64,000 nucleotides of DNA from an uncultured Prevotellaceae bacterium (GCA_946186505.1 CAMHNI010000004.1:62001-126000); one strand, 5' to 3'; shown: positions 29,583 through 39,940, counted from the first letter of the stretch. Translations and numbers: made by a program. Notes: generated from the sequence alone by a model not told the origin.

Positions 29583-29632
29583 ATAATAGGTTGATTAGCA
29601 GGTGCTTAGCAAAAAAGTGAAGGGTTCTCGGT

Positions 29633-30658
29633 TTACTTGATTCCCCGCTCGTTCAGAGCCTTGGCGTAGCGGGCGGCGTTGCGCAGGTGCTCGGCGTAGC
29701 TGACGGCAAAGTTGTGAGTGCCCGAGAAGTCCTCCTTGGCACACATGTAGAGGTAGTCGTGGCGGACGTAGTTGAGCACGGCGTCGATGCCCTTCACCGA
29801 TGCAATCTTGATGGGGCCTGGGGGCAGGCCGGTGTTGCGGTAGGTGTTGTAGGGGCTGTCGTAGAACAGCATGTCGTGATAGATACGTCGCAGCTCGAAG
29901 TTCTTCAGCGCGAACTTCACCGTGGGGTCGGCCTGCAGGGCCATGCTCTTGTGCAGACGGTTCAGGTACATACCGGCTATCATCGGCTTCTCGTCGTTGT
30001 TGGCCGTCTCCTCGTCGATGATGCTGGCCAGCGTGCAGACCTCGTCGGGCGTCAGCTGGGCGGCCTCGGCCTTGGCCGTGCGCTCCTTGTTCCAGAAGGC
30101 GTCGTGCTCCTTCACCATGCGCTCCATGAAGTGGTCGAGCGTAGTGTTCCAGTACACCTCGTAAGTGTTGGGCACGAAGAGCGCGGCGATGGTGCAGGTG
30201 TCGTAGCCCCAGCGCTGGCAGTAGGCGTCGTCGATGAGAGCTGCGGCAATCTCCACAGAGTCCATCATCAGCTTCCGGCCGAGCACGGCGGCCAGCTTCT
30301 GCATGGTGCGCGACTCGGGGATGGTGAGCATCACCGCCTCCTGCTGTCCGTTCTTCAGCTTGCGCATGATGGTGAATGTGCTGGCGCTGGGCTGGATGGC
30401 GTAGCGTCCTGTCCGTGGTGACTTGGCATAGTCTGTGTGACGCATCAGCGTGGAAAAGCCTGTCATGGCGTGTTCGCTGGCTATGGGTCGCAGTTTGGTG
30501 AGTACCGAGTCAATCGTGTCGTCATCATCGATACAGACATATTGGGTTTCTTGCTTTACGGAGAATGTCGTGAAAAAGAAATAGTAGCCCAGTCCTATGA
30601 TGGACAACAGGCACATTGTTGCTGCTATCAGCAGGTGTTTGGCTTTGATGGTCTTCAT
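29633..30658 (-). CDS. mltG: endolytic transglycosylase MltG (YceG-like)
   Basis: 'LTIPESRTMQKLAAVLGRKL', 'TLASIIDEETANNDEKPMIAGMYLNRLHKSMALQADPTVKFAL', 'SPYNTYRNTGLPPGPIKIAS'. Confidence 0.95.
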   Translation of the reverse strand: MKTIKAKHLLIAATMCLLSIIGLGYYFFFTTFSVKQETQYVCIDDDDTIDSVLTKLRPIASEHAMTGFSTLMRHTDYAKSPRTGRYAIQPSASTFTIMRKLKNGQQEAVMLTIPESRTMQKLAAVLGRKLMMDSVEIAAALIDDAYCQRWGYDTCTIAALFVPNTYEVYWNTTLDHFMERMVKEHDAFWNKERTAKAEAAQLTPDEVCTLASIIDEETANNDEKPMIAGMYLNRLHKSMALQADPTVKFALKNFELRRIYHDMLFYDSPYNTYRNTGLPPGPIKIASVKGIDAVLNYVRHDYLYMCAKEDFSGTHNFAVSYAEHLRNAARYAKALNERGIK

Positions 30659-30683
30659 GTTTTATATCGTTGTTATTGTTGTC

Positions 30684-33491
30684 TTACAGTTTTTCTTTCA
30701 GGTAACGTCCGGTGAGGCTCTCCTGGCAGGCAGCAATGGCTTCTGGTGTTCCGGCACATACCAGCGAGCCGCCGCGGTCGCCGCCGTCGGGACCGAGGTC
30801 GATGACATAGTCGGCGCATTTGATGATCTCCATGTTGTGCTCGATGATGACAATGGTGTGGCCGCGTTCTATCAGGGCATTCAACGCGTGCAGCAGTCGG
30901 CTGATGTCGTGGAAGTGCAGGCCTGTAGTTGGCTCGTCGAAGATGAACATCGTTGGTTCCTGCCGCTCCTGTCCGATAAAATAGGCCAGTTTCACACGCT
31001 GGTTCTCGCCGCCTGAGAGCGACGAGGAGTTCTGCCCCAGTTTGATGTAGCCGAGTCCGACATCTTCAAGAGGCTTTAGACGGTTGACAATGATCTTAGT
31101 CAGTTGTTTAGTCTCCTTGTCTCCTTGTTTGCCTGTATCCCCAAAGAACTCAATGGCTTCCGAGATGGTCATGTTCAGCACGTCATCGATGTTCTTGCCA
31201 GCAAAGCGCACGTCGAGTATGTCCTGCTTGAACCGGTGCCCGTGGCAGGCCTCGCACTCCAGTACAAGGTCGGCCATGAACTGCATCTCGACGGTGATGG
31301 TGCCGGCTCCCTTGCACTCGTCGCAGCGACCGCCGTCGGTATTGAACGAGAAGAACTGACTGGTGAACCCCATCTGCTGGCTCAGCGGCTGCTCGGCAAA
31401 GAGGTCGCGGATGGCATCGTAGGCCTTGACGTAGGTGGCAGGGTTCGAGCGTGTCGATTTGCCTATGGGGTTCTGATCGACAAACTCTATGCGCCGTATG
31501 GACTCCACGTCGCCAGACAGTCCTAAGTATTCTCCTGGAGCGTCGCAGACATCGCCAATATGGCGTTTCAGTGCCGGGTATAATATGCCTTTGATGAGGC
31601 TTGACTTGCCACTGCCCGAGACGCCTGTCACGACGGTCATCACGTTGAGTGGTATCTGTACGTCAATGCCTCGCAGGTTGTTCATGCGTGCCCCCTTGAT
31701 ACAGATATATTGGTTCCAGGGGCGGCGGCTCTCGGGAACGGGAATCTCCTCCTGGTGCAGCAAGTATTTCACGGTGTAGCTGCGAGGAGAATCTGTCAGA
31801 TTTTTCAGGTCGCCCTTGTACACAATCTCGCCTCCTAAGCGTCCGGCATCGGGACCAACATCTATCAGGTGGTCGGCGGCGCGTATGATTTCCTCGTCGT
31901 GTTCAACCACCACCACCGTGTTGCCCAATGCCTGCAGCTCTCTTAGGACGTGAATGAGCCTGTCAGTGTCACGGGAGTGCAGGCCGATGCTGGGTTCGTC
32001 GAGGATGTAGAGCGAGCCAACGAGTGAGCTTCCAAGGCTTGTGCAGAGGTTGATGCGCTGGCTTTCGCCACCGCTGAGGGTGTTCGAGCGACGGTTGAGT
32101 GTCAGGTATCCAAGTCCCACGTCCAGAAGGAATTTCAGGCGTGAACGAATCTCCGTCAGCAACCGTTTTCCTACCTCTGCGTCATGCTCACTGAGCTGCA
32201 GGTGGTCGAACCACTCTTTCAGTCGTGTTACCGGCATCTGCACCAGGTCGGTGATGCTCCGCCCGTCTATCTTGACGTAGTCGGTCTCAGGCTTTAGGCG
32301 CGTGCCGTGACATTTGGGACATGTCGTCTTGCCCCGGTAGCGCGACAGCATGACGCGGTACTGTATCTTGTACTGGTTTTCCTTGACCATCTGGAAGAAC
32401 TGGTCGATGCAGGGTTTCTCCTTGGCGCCGCGGTCTGAGGGCAGGCCGTGCCACAGTTGGTCCTTCTGGCTTTGCGTCAGGTTCATGTACGGTTCGAAGA
32501 TGGGGAAGTCATCCTTCTGGGCGTGCTGAATGAACCACTGCTGCCACTCCTTCATTTTCTCGCCGTGCCAGCAGATGACACAGCCGTCGTACACCGATTG
32601 TGTCGTGTCGGGTATGACTAAGCGCTCATCGATGCCGATGACACTGCCGAATCCCTGGCACTCAGGGCAGGCACCGACGGGCGAGTTGAACGAGAAAAAC
32701 TGGTCGGTAGGCTCCTCAAAGCTGATGCCGTCAGCCTCGTAGCGCATGGAGAAATCATAGATGATGTTCGATGGAAGGAACATCAGGCGGCACTCCCCAT
32801 GTCCCTCGTAGAAAGCCGTTTCGGCAGAGTCCACCAAGCGGGCAATCACGTCCTTGGAGTCATCAACGGACAGGCGGTCGATGACGAGGTAGATCTGGGA
32901 GGTGGAAGTGGAATGTTCGAGCAAGTCATCGATACGCTGGAAATCGCCATCCACGAAAAGACGGGCATAACCCTCGAGCATGTAGGCCCTTAGCTGTTGC
33001 TCCAGCGTACGTCCCTCCGCGATGCAGACGGGAGCCATGACCACGAACTTTGTACCCTTTTGGTATTGCAGCATCTGCTGTACGATATCCTCCGTGGAGT
33101 GTTTCTTCACCTCCTGGCCGCTGACGGGAGAATACGTCCGTCCGATACGAGCATAGAGCAGCCGCAGGTATTCGTATATCTCGGTCGATGTGCCTACGGT
33201 GCTCCGTGGGTTGCGGGCTATAACTTTCTGCTCGATGGCGATGGCTGGCGGGATGCCGCGTATGAAGTCGCACTCGGGTTTGTTCATGCGTCCCAGGAAC
33301 TGACGCGCATAACTGCTGAGGCTTTCCACGTAACGCCGCTGACCCTCGGCATAGAGGGTGTCGAACGCCAGCGATGACTTCCCGGAACCGCTGACCCCGG
33401 CAATCACCACGAACTGGTTCCTTGGTATGCGCACGTCAACGTTTTTCAGGTTGTTGACACGTGCTCCTTTTATCTCGATGTATTCGTTCAT
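30684..33491 (-). CDS. uvrA: excinuclease ABC subunit A
   Basis: 'IEIKGARVNNLKNVDVRIPRNQFVVIAGVSGSGKSSLAFDTLYAEGQRRYVESLSSYARQFLG' and a second ABC module 'LSGGENQRVKLA...FIFDEPTTGLHFHDI'. Confidence 0.97.
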   Translation of the reverse strand: MNEYIEIKGARVNNLKNVDVRIPRNQFVVIAGVSGSGKSSLAFDTLYAEGQRRYVESLSSYARQFLGRMNKPECDFIRGIPPAIAIEQKVIARNPRSTVGTSTEIYEYLRLLYARIGRTYSPVSGQEVKKHSTEDIVQQMLQYQKGTKFVVMAPVCIAEGRTLEQQLRAYMLEGYARLFVDGDFQRIDDLLEHSTSTSQIYLVIDRLSVDDSKDVIARLVDSAETAFYEGHGECRLMFLPSNIIYDFSMRYEADGISFEEPTDQFFSFNSPVGACPECQGFGSVIGIDERLVIPDTTQSVYDGCVICWHGEKMKEWQQWFIQHAQKDDFPIFEPYMNLTQSQKDQLWHGLPSDRGAKEKPCIDQFFQMVKENQYKIQYRVMLSRYRGKTTCPKCHGTRLKPETDYVKIDGRSITDLVQMPVTRLKEWFDHLQLSEHDAEVGKRLLTEIRSRLKFLLDVGLGYLTLNRRSNTLSGGESQRINLCTSLGSSLVGSLYILDEPSIGLHSRDTDRLIHVLRELQALGNTVVVVEHDEEIIRAADHLIDVGPDAGRLGGEIVYKGDLKNLTDSPRSYTVKYLLHQEEIPVPESRRPWNQYICIKGARMNNLRGIDVQIPLNVMTVVTGVSGSGKSSLIKGILYPALKRHIGDVCDAPGEYLGLSGDVESIRRIEFVDQNPIGKSTRSNPATYVKAYDAIRDLFAEQPLSQQMGFTSQFFSFNTDGGRCDECKGAGTITVEMQFMADLVLECEACHGHRFKQDILDVRFAGKNIDDVLNMTISEAIEFFGDTGKQGDKETKQLTKIIVNRLKPLEDVGLGYIKLGQNSSSLSGGENQRVKLAYFIGQERQEPTMFIFDEPTTGLHFHDISRLLHALNALIERGHTIVIIEHNMEIIKCADYVIDLGPDGGDRGGSLVCAGTPEAIAACQESLTGRYLKEKL

Positions 33492-33642
33492 AGCATGCAA
33501 AGGTACGAACTTTTTCCGTAATCTACAATTTTTGTGCTAAAAAAACAAAAAAGACAGAAGGCTTTGGCACTATTTCCCGCAATTATTCGTAACTTTGTGT
33601 CCAATAAGTCTGATTAATCTAAAACATACTTAAACGAAGATT

Positions 33643-35388
33643 ATGGAAAATAACGCTCAGCTCATTGCCTATTGTGAGGAACAGGCAAAGGTATGGCTTT
33701 CTCCGGCCTTTGACGAGGAGACACGCAAGGAAGTACAGGCTATGCTCGACAACGAAGACAAGTCTGCTCTTATCGATGCATTCTATCAGAATCTGGAGTT
33801 CGGTACGGGTGGCCTTCGCGGTATCATGGGAGCCGGCACCAACCGCATGAACAAGTATATCGTAGGCATGGCCACTCAGGGCTTTGCCAACTACATCAAC
33901 AAGGCATTCCCCGACATCCAGCCCGCCGTGGTAGTAGGTCACGACTGCCGCAACAACGGCCGCATGTTTGCAGAGACCGTTGCCGACATCTTCTCGGCCA
34001 ATGGCATCAAGGTCTATCTGTTCGAGAGTCTGCGCCCGACGCCTGAGATTTCGTTCGCCATCCGTCAGCTCGGCTGCCAGGCCGGTGTGAACGTCACCGC
34101 CTCGCACAATCCCCGCGAGTATAACGGCTACAAGGCTTACTGGGACGACGGTGCCCAGGTGCTGGCTCCCCACGACAAGGGCATCATCGACGAAGTGAAC
34201 AAGGTGAAAATTGGAGACGTGAAGTTCGAGGGCAACAAGGACCTCATCGAAATTATCGGTGGCGAGATGGACTGGGACTACATCCAGGCTGTCAAGGAGG
34301 CTATGGTCGACCAGGACGTCATCCTGCGCCAGAAGGACCTCAACATCGTTTACAGCCCGATGCACGGCACAGGTCGCGTCATCATCCCGATGGCCCTGCG
34401 TTCCTGGGGCTTCCAGAACATCCACGTCGTGCCCGAGCAGATGGTCATCGACGGCAACTTCCCAACCGTTGTCAGCCCCAATCCCGAGAATGCCGAGGCC
34501 ATGACCTTGGGTATGAAGCTCGGTACGAAGCTCAATGCCGACCTGGTGATTGCCTCCGACCCCGACGCCGACCGCTTGGCCATCGTCTGTCGCAACGCCA
34601 AGGGCGAGTGGGAGATACTGAACGGCAACCAGACCTGCATGATGTTCTCGTGGTACATCATCGCCAACAAGAAGAAGCTTGGCCAGCTGAAGGGCAACGA
34701 GTTCCTCGTGAAGACCATCGTGACAACCGAGGTCATTGCCGAGATTGCCAAGAAGAACGGCGTGGAGTACAAGGATTGCTACACGGGCTTCAAGTGGATT
34801 GCCAACGAGATTCGCGTCAACGAGGGCAAGAAGAAGTACATCGGCGGCGGCGAGGAGTCGTTCGGATTCCTGCCGTTCGACAAGGTGCGCGACAAGGACT
34901 CCCCCGCCTCGATCTGCCTCATCTGCGAGATTGCCGCCTGGGCACGCGACAACGGTATGACACTCTACGACCTGCTGATGAATATTTATAAGGAGTACGG
35001 CTTCTCGAAGGAGGTCACCATCAACGTCGTCCGTCCAGGCAAGACGGGTGCCGACGAAATCAAGCAGATGATGACCAACTTCCGCGAGAACCCGCCGAAG
35101 GAACTTGGCGGTGCCAAGGTCTGTCTGTGGAAGGACTACAAGACCTTAGAGGCCAAGGATGCGCAGGGCAACGTGACAAAGCTTGACATGCCCGATACGT
35201 CGAACGTGCTGCAGTGGTTCTGCGAGGATGGCACGAAGGTCAGTGTGCGCCCGTCGGGAACGGAGCCTAAGATCAAGTTCTACACCGAGGTGAAAGACCC
35301 GTCGTTCAAGGACGCCGCTGACTACGAGGCCTGCTCGAAGAAGGCCGAGGCAAAGATTGAAGCGCTGAAGAAGGACCTTAACCTCTAA
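33643..35388 (+). CDS. phosphoglucomutase/phosphomannomutase family
   Basis: 'GTGGLRGIMGAGTNRMN', 'VNVTASHNPREYNGYKAYWDDGAQ', 'ASDPDADRLAIV', 'VRPSGTEPKIKFY'. Confidence 0.95.
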   Translation: MENNAQLIAYCEEQAKVWLSPAFDEETRKEVQAMLDNEDKSALIDAFYQNLEFGTGGLRGIMGAGTNRMNKYIVGMATQGFANYINKAFPDIQPAVVVGHDCRNNGRMFAETVADIFSANGIKVYLFESLRPTPEISFAIRQLGCQAGVNVTASHNPREYNGYKAYWDDGAQVLAPHDKGIIDEVNKVKIGDVKFEGNKDLIEIIGGEMDWDYIQAVKEAMVDQDVILRQKDLNIVYSPMHGTGRVIIPMALRSWGFQNIHVVPEQMVIDGNFPTVVSPNPENAEAMTLGMKLGTKLNADLVIASDPDADRLAIVCRNAKGEWEILNGNQTCMMFSWYIIANKKKLGQLKGNEFLVKTIVTTEVIAEIAKKNGVEYKDCYTGFKWIANEIRVNEGKKKYIGGGEESFGFLPFDKVRDKDSPASICLICEIAAWARDNGMTLYDLLMNIYKEYGFSKEVTINVVRPGKTGADEIKQMMTNFRENPPKELGGAKVCLWKDYKTLEAKDAQGNVTKLDMPDTSNVLQWFCEDGTKVSVRPSGTEPKIKFYTEVKDPSFKDAADYEACSKKAEAKIEALKKDLNL

Positions 35389-35407
35389 TTTGAGATAGTT
35401 TTTAAGA

Positions 35408-35445
35408 AAGCCCGCCGATGTCCTGAAACGTCAGTGGGCTTTTTT
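35408..35445 (+). terminator. intrinsic terminator downstream of the phosphohexomutase gene
   Basis: AAGCCCGCCGATG...CGTCAGTGGGCTTTTTT hairpin plus T-run. Confidence 0.8.
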
Positions 35446-35459
35446 GATGGCTTAAAGGA

Positions 35460-36134
35460 TTATCTCGAGTTCAGCAAGGACATGTAGTCTTCATACGAGA
35501 TATACCGGGCGCCCATGGAGCGCAGGTGAGGAGTCTCAAACTGACAGTCTATCAGCTTGCCTCCCAGAGACTCCATCGTACGTGCCAGGTGGATAAGAGC
35601 CAGCTTTGAGGCGTTGGGCACCTGCGAGAACATACTCTCGCCAAAGAATGACGGCCCGAGACTGACACCATAGAGACCACCGACCAATTTTTCACTTTGC
35701 TTTTCGTTTTCGTTCCTTTCCCACACCTCGACACTGGCCGCAAACCCTTGTCTGTGCAGCTCCATATAGGCTTCAATCATGTTTGGTCCCAGCCATGCCC
35801 CAGCCTCACTGTCGCGATTCTGTGCAGTGGCACAGCCACGGATAACGCCTTCGAAATCATGGTTGATGGTGAGCATGTAGCGGTTTTTCTTGATAAGCTG
35901 CTGCATGGAGTGGCTGACATGGATTTCCGAAGGGAAGATAACAAAACGTCTGAGAGGGCAGTACCACAGCGGCTCGTCCTCACGGCGGTATGAGAACCAG
36001 GGGAAAAAACCATGGAAATAGGCCAGCAGCAACCGGTCAACGGACAGGTCACCGCCCACGGCGACCAGTCCGTCTTCCTCGCCCAGGTGAGGGTCTGGGA
36101 ACCACAGTTCATCATCTAATTGAAAGATTGCCAT
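35460..36134 (-). CDS. aat: leucyl/phenylalanyl-tRNA--protein transferase
   Basis: 'FPDPHLGEEDGLVAVGGDLSVDRLLLAYFHGFFPWF', 'GGLYGVSLGPSFFGESMFSQVPNASKLALIHLA'. Confidence 0.96.
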   Translation of the reverse strand: MAIFQLDDELWFPDPHLGEEDGLVAVGGDLSVDRLLLAYFHGFFPWFSYRREDEPLWYCPLRRFVIFPSEIHVSHSMQQLIKKNRYMLTINHDFEGVIRGCATAQNRDSEAGAWLGPNMIEAYMELHRQGFAASVEVWERNENEKQSEKLVGGLYGVSLGPSFFGESMFSQVPNASKLALIHLARTMESLGGKLIDCQFETPHLRSMGARYISYEDYMSLLNSR

Positions 36135-38316
36135 TGTCTGTAGTCACTTCGATGTTACCCCCTTGTTTGAGACTGCCGAACAGAATCTCGCGCATGAGCA
36201 GGGGTTTCAGGCGCTGGCCGATGACGCGGTCCATCTCACGGGCACCGTACTCGCGGGTGAATCCCTCTTTCAGCAGCAGTGCGAAGGCTTTGTCGCTGAG
36301 GGTCATCGTCACCTGACGGGCCGTCAACTTCTCCTGCAGTTCACCGAGTTTCTTCTTCAGGATGAGCGTGGCCATTGCCTCGTCCATGTCGTTGAAGACC
36401 ACGGTTCCCGTCAGGCGGTTGATGAACTCAGGCTTGAAGGTCTTCTTCACTTGGCGGAGCATGGCCTCGCCACGGGATACGGAGCCGGTGAAACCGATGT
36501 TGGCCTGTGCGGCAAACTGTGCCCCTGCGTTGGAAGTCATGATGAGTATGACGTTTCGGAAGTCTGCCTTCCGTCCCTTGTTGTCTGTCAGGCGTGCGTA
36601 GTCCATCACTTGCAGCAAGATATTGTAGATGTCCTGATGAGCCTTCTCTATCTCGTCCAGCAACAGCACGCTGTTAGGTGTCTTGCGGATGGCATCGGTC
36701 AGCAGTCCGCCGTCCTCATAGCCCACATAGCCCGCCGGTGAACCGATGAGCTTGGCCACGGTGTGCTTTTCGGTATATTCGCTCATGTCGAAACGCAGCA
36801 GCTGGATGCCCAGTTCCTTGGCCAGCACCCGTGCCACTTCAGTCTTGCCAACACCTGTGGGGCCGACGAAGAGCAGCGAGGCCAACGGCTTGTTGTCGTC
36901 AAGCAGGCCCGCTTTTGACAGCTGCACGGCCTCGACCACTTGACGGATGGCTTCGTCCTGTCCATAGATTTTCGAGAGCAGGCGCGTGGAGAGAGTCTCC
37001 AGCTGACTGTTGTCGTCATCTTCCTTCATTGCTAACGAATCTACCTTGCAGGTCTTTGCCAGCACCTCCGTAATCTCGGCTTTCGTTACCAGCTTCTCAT
37101 TCTTCACTTCCATCGCTGCGCCCGCCTCGTCAATGAGGTCTATGGCCTTGTCGGGCAGAAAACGGTCGTTGACGTACTTTGCGCTGGCTTCGACGGCGAA
37201 GTCGAGTGCAGCCTCGTCGTAGGTCACGCCGTGGAAGTTCTCGTACTGCTGCCTTAGCTGGCGGAGTATGTGCTTCGTTTCCTCAGATGTCGGCTCAGGG
37301 ATGTCTATTTGCTGGAAACGGCGTACCAGACCTTTCGAGCGCGAGAAGTGGCGGTTGTATTCCTCGTAGGTGGTCGAACCGATAAAGCGGATGGTGCCCG
37401 CCTCCAGGTAGGGCTTCAGCATGTTTGACGCATCCATCGAGCCTTCGCCCGTGGCACCAGCTCCCACCAGTGTGTGTATCTCGTCGATGTAAACGATGTT
37501 CCTGTCGCTCTCTTCTTGGACACCGTCCATAATCTGCTTGACACGGTTCTCGAAGTCGCCGCGATACTGCGTGCCGGCCAACAGGGTGCCGATGTCAAGC
37601 TGGTAGATGTGGCTGCCCTGCAGGCGCTCAGGCACCCGTCCTTCCGCTATCATGCGTGCAAGTCCCCAGACGAGGGCCGTTTTTCCCACGCCTGGCTCAC
37701 CCACGTGCAGCGGGTTGTTCTTGTCGCGGCGGCAGAGCACCTGAATGGTGCGCTGGAGTTCCTCTTCACGTCCTATGAGCGGGTTGTGCTTCGGGTACAG
37801 GTCGTTCATGCAGGTGACAAGGTGTCGCCAGGCTGCCTCCGTCTTATGTTCACCAGTCTCTTCTTCCAAATGGTCCTCGAAATCGTATGTGCTGATAAGT
37901 GTGCTCATGAAATCGCTCTCCTTGCCGTCAAGAGCATCCTTCAACAAGTAGCATGCCCATGACTCCTTGATGTGGAGCAGTCCCATCACGAGATGGGGCA
38001 GGTCAAGGGCTTTGGCACTGCTGTTAACAACTTGGTGGCATGCGTATTCTATCACTAATCCCAGTTGTGCTGATGCCTCAGGCTCATATTCCTTTCCTTC
38101 GGGAACTTTCTCAAACGTCATTATCTGTTCGTACAGACGCTCGGTAAGTATTTGAGGTGAATAATAGATCATGAGTGTCTGCACAAAGTTCTCGTCACGC
38201 ATCATGGCCAGTAGCAAGTGCTCTGGTGTGACGAATTCGCTCCTGTCATTCCGACAGTACTCCATAGCAATTTGCAGTATCCTGGCTGCACGGTCTGTCT
38301 GTGTTATCTCTGCCAT
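36112..38316 (-). CDS. clpA: ATP-dependent Clp protease ATP-binding subunit ClpA
   Basis: Two AAA modules: 'NNPLHVGEPGVGKTALVWGLA' and 'FVGPTGVGKTEVARVLAKELGIQLLRFDMSEYTEKHTVAKLIGSPAGYVGYEDGGLLTDAIRK'. Located next to clpS. Confidence 0.95.
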   Translation of the reverse strand: MAEITQTDRAARILQIAMEYCRNDRSEFVTPEHLLLAMMRDENFVQTLMIYYSPQILTERLYEQIMTFEKVPEGKEYEPEASAQLGLVIEYACHQVVNSSAKALDLPHLVMGLLHIKESWACYLLKDALDGKESDFMSTLISTYDFEDHLEEETGEHKTEAAWRHLVTCMNDLYPKHNPLIGREEELQRTIQVLCRRDKNNPLHVGEPGVGKTALVWGLARMIAEGRVPERLQGSHIYQLDIGTLLAGTQYRGDFENRVKQIMDGVQEESDRNIVYIDEIHTLVGAGATGEGSMDASNMLKPYLEAGTIRFIGSTTYEEYNRHFSRSKGLVRRFQQIDIPEPTSEETKHILRQLRQQYENFHGVTYDEAALDFAVEASAKYVNDRFLPDKAIDLIDEAGAAMEVKNEKLVTKAEITEVLAKTCKVDSLAMKEDDDNSQLETLSTRLLSKIYGQDEAIRQVVEAVQLSKAGLLDDNKPLASLLFVGPTGVGKTEVARVLAKELGIQLLRFDMSEYTEKHTVAKLIGSPAGYVGYEDGGLLTDAIRKTPNSVLLLDEIEKAHQDIYNILLQVMDYARLTDNKGRKADFRNVILIMTSNAGAQFAAQANIGFTGSVSRGEAMLRQVKKTFKPEFINRLTGTVVFNDMDEAMATLILKKKLGELQEKLTARQVTMTLSDKAFALLLKEGFTREYGAREMDRVIGQRLKPLLMREILFGSLKQGGNIEVTTDNGNLSIR

Positions 38317-38320
38317 AAGC

Positions 38321-38629
38321 CTACTCTTTTTCTGGTTCAACGGTCAGCCTTAACGGAAATCCAGCCTCGCGGGCCATCTTGGTGGCCTTGTTCTTTTTAG
38401 ACACTGCTATGTCGTAACTGTAGATGCCCACCACAGCCTTGTCGGAGTGGTGAACTTTCAGCATCAGGGCCTCAGCCTCTGTCTCGCTCTTGAAGAACAC
38501 CTCTGTCAGTATCTTCACCACGAACTCCATCGTGGTGAAGTCATCGTTGTAGATGGTCACTTTGTAGCGTCGCGGCTCTCGCAGGTCGGTGCGTTGCCGG
38601 TCGCGTATGCTTGTCTGTTCTTTTGCCAT
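38321..38629 (-). CDS. clpS: Clp protease adaptor ClpS
   Basis: 'PRRYKVTIYNDDFTTMEFVVKILTEVFFKSETEAEALMLKVHHSDKAVVGIYSYDIA'. Confidence 0.96.
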   Translation of the reverse strand: MAKEQTSIRDRQRTDLREPRRYKVTIYNDDFTTMEFVVKILTEVFFKSETEAEALMLKVHHSDKAVVGIYSYDIAVSKKNKATKMAREAGFPLRLTVEPEKE

Positions 38630-38773
38630 GTTCGATATTTTCAGTTTGCAAAGGTACGAATAAGCGTGTAAAAAACCAAAAAAAGGGGGCGTTCCTTATA
38701 GTTTTTTGTGCAGACAGGTCTGTAATTCGAAAAAAATATGTAAGTTTGCAGCCAAAAAGAACAACGGAAGATT

Positions 38774-39940
38774 ATGAGTTTAGAAAAACAAGCAAAGATT
38801 TATGTCGCTGGCCATCGCGGATTGGTCGGTTCGGCTATATGGAACAATCTCAAGCAGAGAGGGTACACGAACTTAGTGGGACGGACACACAAGGAACTGG
38901 ACTTGACCGACCAGGTAGCCGTCCGGAAATTTTTTGATGAAGAACGCCCCGACGCCGTGGTGCTGGCTGCTGCCTTTGTGGGTGGTATCATGGCCAACTC
39001 GCTCTATCGTGCAGACTTTATCATGCAGAACATGAAGATGCAGTGCAATGTCATCTCCGAGTCCTACGCTCACGGTGTCCAGAAGCTACTGTTCCTTGGC
39101 TCGACGTGCATCTACCCGAAGAACGCGCCGCAGCCCATGAAGGAGGACTGCCTGCTGACATCGCCCTTGGAGTACACCAACGAGGAGTATGCCATTGCGA
39201 AAATTGCCGGTCTGAAGATGTGTGAGTCGTACAACCTGCAGTATGGCACGAACTACATTGCTGTCATGCCCACCAACCTCTATGGTCCTAATGATAACTT
39301 CCATCTTGAGAACTCGCATGTTATGCCTGCCATGATGCGTAAGGTGTGGCTGGCTAAGCTTATCCATGACAGGGACTGGGATGCTATTCGTAGCGACATG
39401 GACAAACGTCCTGTGGAAGGTATCGACGGTTCGGCTACTGACGAAGCCATAGAAAAAGTACTCTCAAAGTACGGTATATATAATAATAAGGTTGTACTCT
39501 GGGGAACGGGAACACCGCTGCGTGAGTTCCTGTGGAGCGAAGACATGGCCGATGCCTCGGTCCACGTGCTGCTGAATGTCAATTTCTCCGATATTATCGG
39601 TATCGAAAAGTATTCGAGTGTACACTACGGAGCTGCTACTGATGGTGCTGTGGACCGAAACCACTCGGCAGGCCGTGGCGGAGCCATACCCAAGTTGGGT
39701 GAGATCCGCAATTGTCACATCAATGTGGGTACAGGCAAGGAACTGACCATCCGTCAATTGTCGGAGCTGGTGGTCAAGGCCGTGGGCTTTGAGGGTGAGG
39801 TGGAGTTCGACGCATCCAAACCCGACGGCACCATGCGCAAGCTCATCGACGTGTCCAAGCTGCACTCGTTGGGCTGGACGCACCGGGTGGAAATCGAGGA
39901 CGGTGTCCGACGGCTCTTTGAATGGTACACCAAGGCGTGA
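38774..39940 (+). CDS. fcl: GDP-L-fucose synthase
   Basis: 'IYVAGHRGLVGSAIWNNLKQRGYTNLVGRTHKELDLTDQ', 'FLGSTCIYPKNAPQPMKEDCLL', 'YGPNDNFHLENSHVMPAMM'. Confidence 0.96.
   Translation: MSLEKQAKIYVAGHRGLVGSAIWNNLKQRGYTNLVGRTHKELDLTDQVAVRKFFDEERPDAVVLAAAFVGGIMANSLYRADFIMQNMKMQCNVISESYAHGVQKLLFLGSTCIYPKNAPQPMKEDCLLTSPLEYTNEEYAIAKIAGLKMCESYNLQYGTNYIAVMPTNLYGPNDNFHLENSHVMPAMMRKVWLAKLIHDRDWDAIRSDMDKRPVEGIDGSATDEAIEKVLSKYGIYNNKVVLWGTGTPLREFLWSEDMADASVHVLLNVNFSDIIGIEKYSSVHYGAATDGAVDRNHSAGRGGAIPKLGEIRNCHINVGTGKELTIRQLSELVVKAVGFEGEVEFDASKPDGTMRKLIDVSKLHSLGWTHRVEIEDGVRRLFEWYTKA

Noticed and set aside
33619-34425. 268-aa antisense ORF over the phosphohexomutase gene
   Set aside because: Mirror ORF of a clearly conserved enzyme.
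38711-38722. CAGAC-AG-GTCTG palindrome upstream of fcl
   Set aside because: Five-bp arms only; too short to claim an operator without comparative data.
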